A stretch of DNA of 64,000 bases from Cellulomonas sp. Root930 (GTDB lineage: Bacteria > Actinomycetota > Actinomycetes > Actinomycetales > Cellulomonadaceae), in the NCBI GenBank assembly GCA_001429255.1, contig LMJI01000001.1, positions 2,154,310 to 2,218,309 on the forward strand, written 5' to 3'. A program made the translations under genes and the position numbers. This document shows, piece after piece, positions 24,713 to 33,800 of this stretch. Each line of letters opens with the position of its first letter. The first letter of the stretch is position 1. The notes under the pieces were generated by a model. That model made no database searches and was not told the DNA's origin. It saw only the letters and a program-made list of their open reading frames with translations.

Positions 24713-26220
24713 CGACCGACGCCGTCGCCCGCGCACGCGGCCGGGTGGGCAAGCCGGCCGCTCTCCTCGAGGTGCGCAGCCTGTCCAAGCGCTTCGGCGA
24801 GGTGCAGGCCAACTGGGACGTCGACCTCACCGTCCTGCCCGGCACGGTGCACGGGCTGATCGGCGAGAACGGTGCGGGCAAGAGCACGTTGCTCAAGATG
24901 ATCTACGGCGTCTACACGCCCGACGAGGGCCGGATGTTCGTCGACGGCGCCCCCGTGGAACCGGGCAGCCCGGCAGACGCGCGCGCCCTCGGCATCGGCA
25001 TGGTGTTCCAGGACCTGCGTCTGGTGCCCGCGCTCACGGTCGCCGAGAACATCGCGCTCGCGCTCCCGGAGGGCCCGAGGCTGCGCCTGACGCAGCTGGC
25101 CGCGCGCATCACGGAGGCGTCGGAGGCGTACGGGCTGGCGGTCGACCCGTCCGCGCAGGTCCGGCACCTGTCCATCGGCGAGCGGCAGCGCGCGGAGATC
25201 CTCAAGGTCCTCATGACCGGTGCCCGGCTGGTCATCCTCGACGAGCCGACGAGCGTGCTCGCGCCGCAGGAGGTCGAGGCCCTGTTCGGCGTCGTGGCGC
25301 AGCTGCGCGACCGGGGGCTGGGCGTCGTCCTCGTGACCCACAAGCTGGGGGAGGTCCGCGCGATCGCCGACCAGGTCACCGTCCTGCGCGGCGGCCAGGT
25401 GATCCTCAACGCGGAGGACCCCGGCAACTTCTCGGACGCCGAGCTGGTCGAGGCGATGGTCGGCCGGCGGGTGCCGCCGCTGGCGGTGGAACGTGCGGCG
25501 GTCCCGCCGCGGGACCACCCGGTGCTCACGCTGGCGGGTGCCACGGCCCTCGGCGACCGCGGGCACGTGGCGCTCAAGGGGGTCGACCTCGACGTCTACC
25601 CCGGGGAGCTGGTCGGCGTGGCCGGGGTCGCGGGGAGCGGCCAGAAGGAGCTGTGCGAGGTCGCGCTCGGGCTCCGGCCGGTCACGTCGGGGTCGGTCGA
25701 CGTCGGCGCCGGCGCCGCGGTCGCGGTGCCGGAGGACCCGGTGGCGGACTCGGTGGTGCCGGGGCTGACGGTGCTCGAGCACATGGTCCTCGACGGCCGC
25801 GCGGTACCCCGTCGCGGCCTCGGCATCGACTGGCCGGCGGTCGGTGCGCGCACCGCCGTGCTGGACGAGCGGGTCGGTCTGCACATGGCGCCCACCAGGC
25901 GCACGCTCTCGTCGTTGTCCGGGGGGAACATCCAGCGCGTCCTGCTCACGCGCGAGCTGGGTCAGGACGCCGCCCTGGTGGTCGCGGCCTACCCGAGCCG
26001 CGGCCTCGACGTCGCGAACACCCGCCGGACGCAGGAGCTGCTGCTCGAGCACCGGGCCCGCGGGGCAGGCGTGCTCATGGTCTCGGAGGACCTGGACGAG
26101 CTCATCGCCGTCGCCGACCGGATCGCCGTGATGCACGACGGGCACGTGGTCGGGGTCGTCGACACCGCCGGCGCCGACCGGATGTCCCTCGGACGACTGA
26201 TGCTCGGAGGTGTCGCATGA
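24709..26220 (+). CDS. BMP-family (nucleoside-type) ABC transporter, double ATP-binding protein
   Basis: A 503-residue ATPase with two ABC domains in one chain. First domain: Walker A G-E-N-G-A-G-K-S-T, signature L-S-I-G-E-R-Q-R, Walker B V-I-L-D-E-P-T-S-V-L. Second domain: degenerate Walker A G-V-A-G-S-G-Q-K and signature L-S-G-G-N-I-Q-R, as usual for this family. Partner of the two permeases and the BMP lipoprotein downstream; such systems import nucleosides or related heterocycles. ATG overlaps the mini-ORF stop (ATGA) and lacks a Shine-Dalgarno. Confidence 0.92.
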   Translation: MTTDAVARARGRVGKPAALLEVRSLSKRFGEVQANWDVDLTVLPGTVHGLIGENGAGKSTLLKMIYGVYTPDEGRMFVDGAPVEPGSPADARALGIGMVFQDLRLVPALTVAENIALALPEGPRLRLTQLAARITEASEAYGLAVDPSAQVRHLSIGERQRAEILKVLMTGARLVILDEPTSVLAPQEVEALFGVVAQLRDRGLGVVLVTHKLGEVRAIADQVTVLRGGQVILNAEDPGNFSDAELVEAMVGRRVPPLAVERAAVPPRDHPVLTLAGATALGDRGHVALKGVDLDVYPGELVGVAGVAGSGQKELCEVALGLRPVTSGSVDVGAGAAVAVPEDPVADSVVPGLTVLEHMVLDGRAVPRRGLGIDWPAVGARTAVLDERVGLHMAPTRRTLSSLSGGNIQRVLLTRELGQDAALVVAAYPSRGLDVANTRRTQELLLEHRARGAGVLMVSEDLDELIAVADRIAVMHDGHVVGVVDTAGADRMSLGRLMLGGVA

Positions 26221-27308
26221 GCCAGGAGGTGACGAAGGAGGCCCCCGCATCCGCCGCGGCCGCGCCGCCCGCCGACGTCCCCCGCCGCGTGCGGACCGGG
26301 GGCTCCGCGCTCCTGCGCTGGGTGGGTGCCCTGATCGCCGGCCTCGTGGTCTTCGGGGCGTTCGTGCTGGCCAACGGCGCGGACCCGTTCGCGGTGTACG
26401 CCGACATCTGGACGTCGACCCTGACGCAGCCCGGGCAGTTCCAGCAGATCGTGCTGCGCGCGGCGCCCATCGCTCTGGCGGGGCTCGCGGTCGTCGTGCC
26501 GGCGCGCGCCGGGCTGGTGAACGTGGGCGGCGAGGGTCAGCTGATCATCGGGGGCGTCGCCGCGGCGGGTGTCGCGCTGTGGCTCACGCCGGTGGCGTCG
26601 CCGTGGCTGATCATGCTGCTGATGATCGTGGCGGCGATGGCCGCGGGGGCGGCGTGGGCCGGCATCGCCGCCGCGATGCGCCTCGTCGTCAAGGTCAACG
26701 AGGCCGTCACCACGCTGCTGCTCAACTACGTCGCGCTCTACTCGATGCTCTTCCTCATCCTCGGTCCGTGGAAGGACCCGGCGGCGCTCGGGCAGTCCAC
26801 GAGCGTGGAGCTCAACGACGCGATGAAGCTGCCGGTCTTCGCCGGGACCGCCATCCACGTCGGGGTGGCGCTCGCGGTGGTCGCCGCGGGTGCCGTCTGG
26901 TTCGCGCTCACCCGCACCACGTGGGGCTTCCGGCTCTCGGTGGTCGGCGGCAACTCCGAGGCCGCCCGCCGCGCGGGCCTGCCGGTGGTCACGCTGCTGC
27001 TCACCGCGCTGCTGCTCGGCGGGGCGCTGGCGGGGCTCGCCGGGTTCATCCAGTTCGCGGGGATGGAGTACAAGCTGCGGCCGACGTTCGGCCTGACGAT
27101 CGGCTACGTCGCGTTCCTGGCCAGCTGGCTCTCGCGGCACAAGCCGTTGCCGCTGCTGCTCGCGTCGCTGGTGCTTGCCGCGATCGCGGTGTCCGGCAAC
27201 AGCCTCCAGATCGGCTCGGGCCTGCCGGCGGCGAGCGTCAACATCCTCATGGGGCTCGTCCTGCTGGCCGTCCTCGGCTGGACCGGTCCGCGGAAGGTGC
27301 GCTCGTGA
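26217..27308 (+). CDS. ABC transporter permease (BMP family, first subunit)
   Basis: A 363-residue polytopic permease of the BPD_transp_2 type. After a ~45-residue cytoplasmic tail it shows about nine transmembrane segments and the typical G-L-V-N-V-G-G-E-G-Q segment and V-N-E-A-V-T-T-L-L-L-N-Y. ATGA overlap with the ATPase and GTGA overlap with the next permease tie the operon together. Confidence 0.92.
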   Translation: MSQEVTKEAPASAAAAPPADVPRRVRTGGSALLRWVGALIAGLVVFGAFVLANGADPFAVYADIWTSTLTQPGQFQQIVLRAAPIALAGLAVVVPARAGLVNVGGEGQLIIGGVAAAGVALWLTPVASPWLIMLLMIVAAMAAGAAWAGIAAAMRLVVKVNEAVTTLLLNYVALYSMLFLILGPWKDPAALGQSTSVELNDAMKLPVFAGTAIHVGVALAVVAAGAVWFALTRTTWGFRLSVVGGNSEAARRAGLPVVTLLLTALLLGGALAGLAGFIQFAGMEYKLRPTFGLTIGYVAFLASWLSRHKPLPLLLASLVLAAIAVSGNSLQIGSGLPAASVNILMGLVLLAVLGWTGPRKVRS

Positions 27309-28216
27309 TCATCGACATCCTGGCCGGGGCAGTGCGCGGCGGCACGTCCATCATGTACGCGGGCCTCGGGGAGACGATCTCCGAGCGCGGCGGCGTCATC
27401 AACCTCGGCACCGAAGGGGCGATGCTGCTGGGTGCCCTCGGCGGGTACGCGGTGACGGCGGAGACCGGGAACCCGTGGCTCGGCGTCCTGGGCGGCGCGC
27501 TCGCGGGCGCCCTGCTCAGCCTCGTGCACGCGGTCCTCGTGGTCAGCCGGCGGGCCAACCAGTTCGCCAGCGGGCTCACCCTCTACTTCCTGGCGCTCGG
27601 TGTCACCTCGCTGTTCGGCGTCTCCTACGTCAGCCGCCAGATCAACGCGTTCACGCCGGTCCCCGTGCCGGGGCTGAGCGAGATCCCCGGGCTCGGCCCG
27701 ATCCTGTTCGACCACGACCCGCTGGTCTACGTCGCCTACGTCGCGGCGCCGGTCATCTGGTGGGTGCTGTTCCGCACGCGCGTCGGGCTGCTGGTGCGGA
27801 CGGCGGGCGAGCGGTCGGAGGCGCTCGAGGTGAACGGGTACTCGGTCCAGGCCGTGCGGTACTGCGCGACCGTCGCGGGTGGGGCGCTGGCGGGGATCGG
27901 CGGCGCGCACATCTCCATCGCCTACGCCAACAGCTGGTTCGAGAACATGATCGCCGGCCGGGGGTTCATCGCCGTGGCCCTGGTGATCTTCGCCATGTGG
28001 AACCCGGTCCGCATCATGGCCGGCGCCTACCTGTTCGGCGCCGCGCTGTCGCTGGCCTCCGTCCTGCAGACCTCGGGCATCGCCGTGAACCAGTTCGCGC
28101 TGAACGCCGTGCCGTTCGTCCTCACGCTCGTCGTCCTGGCGATCCTGGGCCGCCGCACGATGCTGGCCGCCCCGGACGAGCTGCTCAAGGTGTTCGACAA
28201 CAGCCGCACCACCTGA
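27305..28216 (+). CDS. ABC transporter permease (BMP family, second subunit)
   Basis: A 303-residue permease with the family motif G-V-I-N-L-G-T-E-G-A-M near residue 34 and V-R-T-A-G-E in the cytoplasmic loop. Forms the heterodimeric channel with the preceding permease. GTG start overlaps the preceding stop. Confidence 0.92.
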   Translation: MIIDILAGAVRGGTSIMYAGLGETISERGGVINLGTEGAMLLGALGGYAVTAETGNPWLGVLGGALAGALLSLVHAVLVVSRRANQFASGLTLYFLALGVTSLFGVSYVSRQINAFTPVPVPGLSEIPGLGPILFDHDPLVYVAYVAAPVIWWVLFRTRVGLLVRTAGERSEALEVNGYSVQAVRYCATVAGGALAGIGGAHISIAYANSWFENMIAGRGFIAVALVIFAMWNPVRIMAGAYLFGAALSLASVLQTSGIAVNQFALNAVPFVLTLVVLAILGRRTMLAAPDELLKVFDNSRTT

Positions 28217-28248
28217 CCCCCTCCTGTCCCGTCCCCGGAAGGATCACC

Positions 28249-29400
28249 ATGCGCCTCACCCGAACAGCACGCGTGTGTCTCGTCGCGGCGGTGGTCGCGG
28301 TCCTCGCCGCGTGCAGCCCCGCCGTCAGCACCCCGGAGGCCGACGGTTCCGCTCCGGCCGGCGACTCCGCACCCGGGGCGGACGCCACGAAGGTCGGAGT
28401 CATCGCCGTCGGCCCGAAGGACGACTTCGGCTACAACCAGGCCGTGTTCCAGGGCGTCGAGGCGCTGCGCGGGGAGTTCCCCGACCTCGAGGTCCTCGAG
28501 GCGTACAACATCCCCGAGGACGACACGGCCGCCACGACGATGGAGAGCATGGTCGCGCAGGGGGCGACGATCATCTTCGCCACCAGCTACGGCCACCTGG
28601 ACGCGGCCAAGCAGGTGGCCGACGCGCACCCCGAGGTCGTCGTGGTCCACCAGGGCGGGCTGCTCGACCCGGCGCCGGCGAACATGGGGACCTACTTCGG
28701 CAGCGTGTTCGAGCCGGTCTACCTGGCCGGGATCGCCGCAGGGGCCGCGACGCAGTCCGGGAAGCTGGGCTACATCTACGCCATCCCGATCCCGCAGACC
28801 CTGGCCAACATCAACGCGTTCACGCTCGGTGCGCAGTCGGTGCGGCCGGACGTCGAGGTGACCGCGGTGTCGACCACGAGCTGGTGCGACCCGGCCACGC
28901 AGGCCGACCGGGTGGCGTCGCTGCTCAGCTCCGGTGTGGACGTGATGACCCAGCACCAGGACTGCACCAAGACGATCATCGAGGCGACCGAGGCCGCGGG
29001 CGCCTTCACCGTCGGCTACCACGCGGACGCGTCGTCGCTGGCGCCCGTGGGCTGGCTCACCGGGTCCGAGTGGAACTGGGGCCCGCTGTACACGGACATC
29101 GTGCAGACGGCGATCGACGGCGGCTTCACCGGCAGCGAGTACAACGGCAACTACCGCGCGAACATGGCCAGCGGCGAGAACCCGTTCGTCGCCTCCGCGT
29201 TCGGTCCGAGCGTGTCCGACGAGACGAAGGCGCTCATCGCCGCGGCTGCCGAGGAGCTGGAGGCGGGTGGCAGCCCGTTCACCGGACCGGTCACCGCGCA
29301 GGACGGGACCGTGACGGTGGCCGACGGCGAGACCCCGCCGATCGAGACCATCGAGCAGATGGACTACTTCGTCCAGGGCGTGACCGGCACCGTCTCCTGA
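28249..29400 (+). CDS. BMP-family substrate-binding lipoprotein
   Basis: A 383-residue extracytoplasmic binding protein. The signal peptide ends in the lipobox L-A-A-C with Cys22 as the lipidation site, followed by a Pro/Ala/Ser-rich tether. The mature part carries the BMP pattern K-D-D-F-G-Y-N-Q-A-V-F-Q-G and A-T-S-Y-G-H. GAAGGA Shine-Dalgarno before the ATG. A hairpin follows the stop, which would favour expression of the binding protein over the hydrolases downstream. Ligand not known: BMP proteins bind purine nucleosides or related amides. Confidence 0.92.
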   Translation: MRLTRTARVCLVAAVVAVLAACSPAVSTPEADGSAPAGDSAPGADATKVGVIAVGPKDDFGYNQAVFQGVEALRGEFPDLEVLEAYNIPEDDTAATTMESMVAQGATIIFATSYGHLDAAKQVADAHPEVVVVHQGGLLDPAPANMGTYFGSVFEPVYLAGIAAGAATQSGKLGYIYAIPIPQTLANINAFTLGAQSVRPDVEVTAVSTTSWCDPATQADRVASLLSSGVDVMTQHQDCTKTIIEATEAAGAFTVGYHADASSLAPVGWLTGSEWNWGPLYTDIVQTAIDGGFTGSEYNGNYRANMASGENPFVASAFGPSVSDETKALIAAAAEELEAGGSPFTGPVTAQDGTVTVADGETPPIETIEQMDYFVQGVTGTVS

Positions 29401-29405
29401 CCCCC

Positions 29406-29433
29406 GGCGGGGGCCGGTCCGCCGGCCCCCGCC
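29406..29433 (+). terminator. Intercistronic hairpin after the BMP lipoprotein gene
   Basis: Perfect 12-bp stem GGCGGGGGCCGG / CCGGCCCCCGCC with loop TCCG, 5 nt past the stop. Because genes of related function continue on the same strand 18 nt later, it is better read as an attenuator or mRNA stabiliser than as a full terminator. Confidence 0.7.
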
Positions 29434-29451
29434 CCCACCTGGAGGGGCACC

Positions 29452-29991
29452 ATGCACGTCTCCGGCACCACGCCGTACCCGTGGCCGTTCGACGGCGACC
29501 TCGACGGCACCCGCACGGCGCTGCTCGTCGTCCTGCCGGCGGGGGACTGCGAGCTCGCCGCGCCCGTGGAGCCCCTCGCCTCGGCGGTGCAGGCCGCGGG
29601 GGGCAGGGTGCTCGTCGTCCGCACGACGGCGCCGGCTCCCGACCCGGGTGCGGGCCCGCACGAGCACGGGCTCACGGCCGACCTCGAGCTGCAGGCCGGT
29701 GGGATCGACGGCTTCTACGCCAGCGACCTCGACCTGGTCCTGCGCACCGGCCGCACCCGGCGGCTCGTCGTCGTCGGCGTCGGCCTGGAGACCTGCGTGC
29801 ACTCGACCCTGCGGGACGCGAACGACCGCGGCTACGAGTGCCTGCTCGTCGTCGACGCCTGCGTACCGATCGACCCTGACCTGGTGGACGCGTCGATCTC
29901 CAGCATCGAGATGTCCGGCGGGATCTTCGGCGCGGTGGGGTACTCCACCGACGTCGTCGACGCACTCGCACCCCTGCCCGCCCTGCGCTGA
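29452..29991 (+). CDS. Cysteine-hydrolase-like protein lacking two catalytic residues
   Basis: A 179-residue isochorismatase-fold protein clearly paralogous to the next gene: both start with P-Y-x-W-P-(F/Y)-D-G and share [11 protein letters not shown]. The family triad is Asp-Lys-Cys. Here Cys115 is kept (L-E-T-C-V-H), but the Asp position is Leu28 and the Lys position is Ala82, and about 60 residues of the central region are missing. It is therefore probably not an active amidase; a role as a partner subunit or binding protein for the intact paralogue is possible. GGAGG Shine-Dalgarno present and frame intact. Confidence 0.83.
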   Translation: MHVSGTTPYPWPFDGDLDGTRTALLVVLPAGDCELAAPVEPLASAVQAAGGRVLVVRTTAPAPDPGAGPHEHGLTADLELQAGGIDGFYASDLDLVLRTGRTRRLVVVGVGLETCVHSTLRDANDRGYECLLVVDACVPIDPDLVDASISSIEMSGGIFGAVGYSTDVVDALAPLPALR

Positions 29992-30006
29992 CCCGAGGAG
30001 ACCACG

Positions 30007-30732
30007 ATGACCGACCAGCTCACGACGACGACGGTGGCGTACGGACCCGTCGTCGCGGACCCCTACTCCTGGCCCTACGACGGCACGTTCACCGCCGAGA
30101 CGACGGCCGTGCTCAACATCGACTGGCAGCAGGACTTCTGCGGCCCCGGGGGATACGTCGCCGCGATGGGCTACGACCTGGAGCTGACCCGGGCGGGGCT
30201 GGCGCCCACGGCGGCGATGCTCGAGGTGGCGCGCGCGCTGGGCTTCCACATCATCCACACCCGTGAGGGCCACCGCCCGGACCTGTCCGACCTGCCCGCG
30301 AACAAGCTGTGGCGCTCGCGGCGGATCGACGCCGGCATCGGGGACCTTGGCCCGTGCGGCCGGATCCTCACGCGCGGCGAGCCCGGGTGGGAGATCGTCC
30401 CCGAGGTGGCGCCCCTGCCCGGCGAGGTGGTCATCGACAAGCCGGGGAAGGGCTCGTTCTACGCGACGGACCTCGACCTGATCCTGCGCAACCGGGGGAT
30501 CACGCACATCATCCTCACGGGCATCACCACCGACGTCTGCGTGCACACCACCATGCGCGACGCCAACGACCGCGGGTACGAGTGCCTGCTCCTGTCCGAC
30601 TGCACGGGCGCCACGGACTACGGCAACTACCTGGCTGCGCTGAAGATGGTGACGATGCAGGGCGGCGTGTTCGGTGCGGTCGCGGACTCGGCGGCTCTGC
30701 TGACCGCACTGGCGAACCCGGTGACCGTCTAG
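30007..30732 (+). CDS. Cysteine hydrolase (isochorismatase family, biuret/ureide amidase-like)
   Basis: A 241-residue hydrolase with the full triad Asp39 (N-I-D-W), Lys145 (D-K-P-G-K-G) and Cys178 (T-D-V-C-V-H). The segments [11 protein letters not shown] and [10 protein letters not shown] recall biuret hydrolases and RutB-type ureidoacrylate amidohydrolases, which cleave C-N bonds of ureides. Placement after a BMP importer suggests it degrades the imported compound or a product of it. Substrate specificity is inference. GAGGAG Shine-Dalgarno. Confidence 0.87.
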   Translation: MTDQLTTTTVAYGPVVADPYSWPYDGTFTAETTAVLNIDWQQDFCGPGGYVAAMGYDLELTRAGLAPTAAMLEVARALGFHIIHTREGHRPDLSDLPANKLWRSRRIDAGIGDLGPCGRILTRGEPGWEIVPEVAPLPGEVVIDKPGKGSFYATDLDLILRNRGITHIILTGITTDVCVHTTMRDANDRGYECLLLSDCTGATDYGNYLAALKMVTMQGGVFGAVADSAALLTALANPVTV

Positions 30733-30763
30733 TCCGAACCATCCGAAGACTGCCCAATCGCCC

Positions 30764-30797
30764 GTATCCCTTGCTGCAAGTTGCTGCAAGCGGATAC
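30764..30797. promoter_or_regulatory. Candidate sugar-responsive operator upstream of the amylopullulanase
   Basis: TTGCTGCAAG occurs twice in direct tandem (30771-30780 and 30781-30790); each unit is a small palindrome (TTGC-T-GCAA). The pair is bracketed by GTATCC (30764-30769) and GGATAC (30792-30797). LacI-family maltose regulators of Streptomyces (MalR type) recognise CTTGCAG/CTGCAAG-like sequences upstream of amylase and malE genes, so this is a plausible operator; the regulator is not in the window. Confidence 0.55.
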
Positions 30798-30850
30798 GGT
30801 CGGCGACACCTGCCCCGCACATCGACGTGCGGGGAGACGAAGGAGTCGCC

Positions 30851-33800
30851 ATGTCGCCCGCCGACGCCCCCGTCCGCCCCTTGTCCCGAGCCTTCGCCGC
30901 GCTGACCGCCCTCGCGGTCGCCGGTGTCGGGCTCGTCGCCGCCGTAGGAACGCCCGCCGCAGCCGCCGACCGCACCGTCGCCCTCGTCGGCAGCCTGCAG
31001 AGCGAGATCGGCTGCCCGGGGGACTGGCAGCCCGAGTGCAACGCCACGGACCTCGCTCCCACCGCCACGGCGGGGGTGTACTCCGCGGACTTCGCGGTCC
31101 CGGCCGGTGCGTTCGAGTACAAGGTTGCGATCAACGACAGCTGGGACGAGGCGTACGGCAAGAACGGGAGCACGGGAGACAACAACAACATCCCGCTCGT
31201 CCTCGAAGGCCCGTCGACCCTGCGGTTCACCTACGACGACACCACGCACCGGGTCGCGCTGACCCCGCTGGAGCTGGGTGCGGGCTACACGCCGGCGGAC
31301 GACGCGCTCGTCGCGACCCCCGTGCGCGACCCCGGGGCGAACCAGCAGTTCTACTTCGTGATGACCGACCGGTTCGCCGACGGTGCCGACGCGAACGACA
31401 CCGGCGGGCTCACGGGCGACCGGCTGGCCACGGGGTTCGACCCCACGGACAAGGGCTTCTACGAGGGCGGTGACCTGGCCGGCCTGCACAGCAAGCTGGA
31501 CTACATCGAGGGCCTGGGGACCACGGCCATCTGGCTGACCCCGTCGTTCAAGAACCGTGCCGTGCAGGGCACCGGCGCGGACGCGTCCGCCGGCTACCAC
31601 GGCTACTGGATCACCGACTTCACGCAGATCGACCCGCACCTGGGCACCAACGCCGAGCTGGAGGCGCTGATCGCCGACGCCCACGCGCGCGGCATCAAGG
31701 TCTACTTCGACATCATCACCAACCACACGGCCGACGTCATCGACTACACCGAGGGCCAGTACGGCTACATCGACCAGGCCACCAGCCCGTACACCGACGC
31801 CGGCGGCACGGAGTTCGACCCCGCGACCTACGCGGGCACCGACACGTTCCCGACGATGGACGCCGCGACGAGCTTCCCGTACACGCCGGTGATCGCGCCC
31901 GAGGACGAGAACGTCAAGGTTCCCTCCTGGCTGAACGACCCGACGCTCTACCACAACCGCGGGAACTCGACCTACACCGGGGAGTCCACGACGTACGGCG
32001 ACTTCTCCGGCCTGGACGACCTGATGACCGAGAACCCGACGGTCGTGAACGGCTTTGTCGACGTCTACAACGACTGGGTGGACCTGGGCGTCGACGGCTT
32101 CCGCGTCGACACCGCCAAGCACGTCAACTTCGAGTTCTGGGAGAAGTTCGCGACCGCGGTGCGCGACCACGCGACCTCCGTCGGCAACCCCGACTTCTTC
32201 ATGTTCGGCGAGGTCTACGACGCCGACCCCGCCAAGCTGTCCCCGTACCTGCGCGACAGCGACATGAACGCGGTCCTCGACTTCACGTTCCAGTCGGCCG
32301 CCGCCAACTACGCCAAGGGCTTCTCGGCGGGTGGCCTGAAGGCGCTCTACGCGGGCGACGACATGTACACGACTCCCACGACGAACGCGCAGGCGCTGCC
32401 CACGTTCCTGGGCAACCACGACATGGGCCGCATCGGCTACTTCGTCAAGGACGCCAGCAACCCGGAGCAGCGCTCCGAGCTGGCGCACTCCCTCATGTAC
32501 CTCACGCGCGGGCAGCCGGTCGTGTACTACGGCGACGAGCAGGGCTTCGCGGGGGTCGGCACCGGCGGCGACAAGGACGCGCGGCAGTCGCTGTTCGCGA
32601 CGCAGGTGCCTGAGTACGCCAACCAGACGCTGCTCGACGGCACGACCGTCGGCTCGGTGGACCGGTACGGCACCGACACCGCGCTGTACGACCACATCGC
32701 CGAGCTGGCCGCCCTGCGGTCCGCGCACCCGGCGCTCCAGGACGGTGCCCAGATCGAGCGGTACGCCGACGGCGCGGTCTACGCGTTCTCCCGCGTCGAC
32801 GCCGACGACAAGGTCGAGCACCTCGTGGCGACGAACAACGGGACGACCCCCGCGACGGTCACGATCGACACCCTGACGCCGGGCGCGACGTTCGCGCCGC
32901 TGTACGGGACGTCGACGAGCCTGACGGCTGCCGCTGACGGCACTGTGTCGGTGACGGTCCCCGCCCTGAGCGCGGTCGTGCTCAAGGCCGGGACGACCGT
33001 GGCCGCGCCCGCCACGGCGGGACCGATCACGCTCACCGTTCCCACCCCGGGCGCCGGGCTGACCGGGCAGGCCGCCGTCGGCGCGGACGTGGCCGACGAC
33101 GTCTGGAGCCAGACGTCCTTCGCGTACCGCGTGCTCGGTGACGACGCGTGGACCCCGCTCGGCACGTCGGAGACGACGTCGCCCCGGGTGTTCCACACGG
33201 TGTCCGGTCTGCCCGACGGCGCCGTTGTCGAGTACCGCGCGGTGACCGTGGACGCCGCCGGGAACGCGTCCGCCGCGTCCACCTACGCGAGCGTCGGCGT
33301 CGCCATCGACGGCGTGGTCCCCGACACCGGGCCGGTCAGCCCGACGTCGGTGTCCGTGCCCGGCAGCCACAACAGCGAGATGGGCTGCGCCGGCGACTGG
33401 GAGCCCGCCTGCGAGGTCGACCAGCTGACCAAGCGCCCCGACGGCGTGTGGTCCGGCACGTTCGACCTGCCGGTCGGCACCTACGAGTACAAGGTCGCCA
33501 TCAACGGCTCCTGGGACGAGAACTACGGCGCAGGCGGCCTGTCTGGCGGCGCGAACGTGACGTACAGCGTCACGACGGCCGGGCCCGTGACGTTCTACTA
33601 CGACGAGACGACGCACTACTTCTCGTCCACCGCGCAGGGTCCCATCCTCACGGTGCCGGGCTCGTTCAACAGCGAGGTGGGCTGCGACGAGGACTGGGCC
33701 CCGTGGTGCATGACGACGTGGCTGCAGGACCTGGACGGTGACGGGACCTTCACCTATACCGAGTCGGACCTCCCGGCCGGCTCGTACGAGGCCAAGGTGG

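Noticed and set aside
29452..29991. Short cysteine hydrolase as a frameshifted pseudogene
   Set aside because: The frame is intact with Shine-Dalgarno, and conserved blocks align in one frame; the missing residues look like substitution and deletion, not a frameshift.
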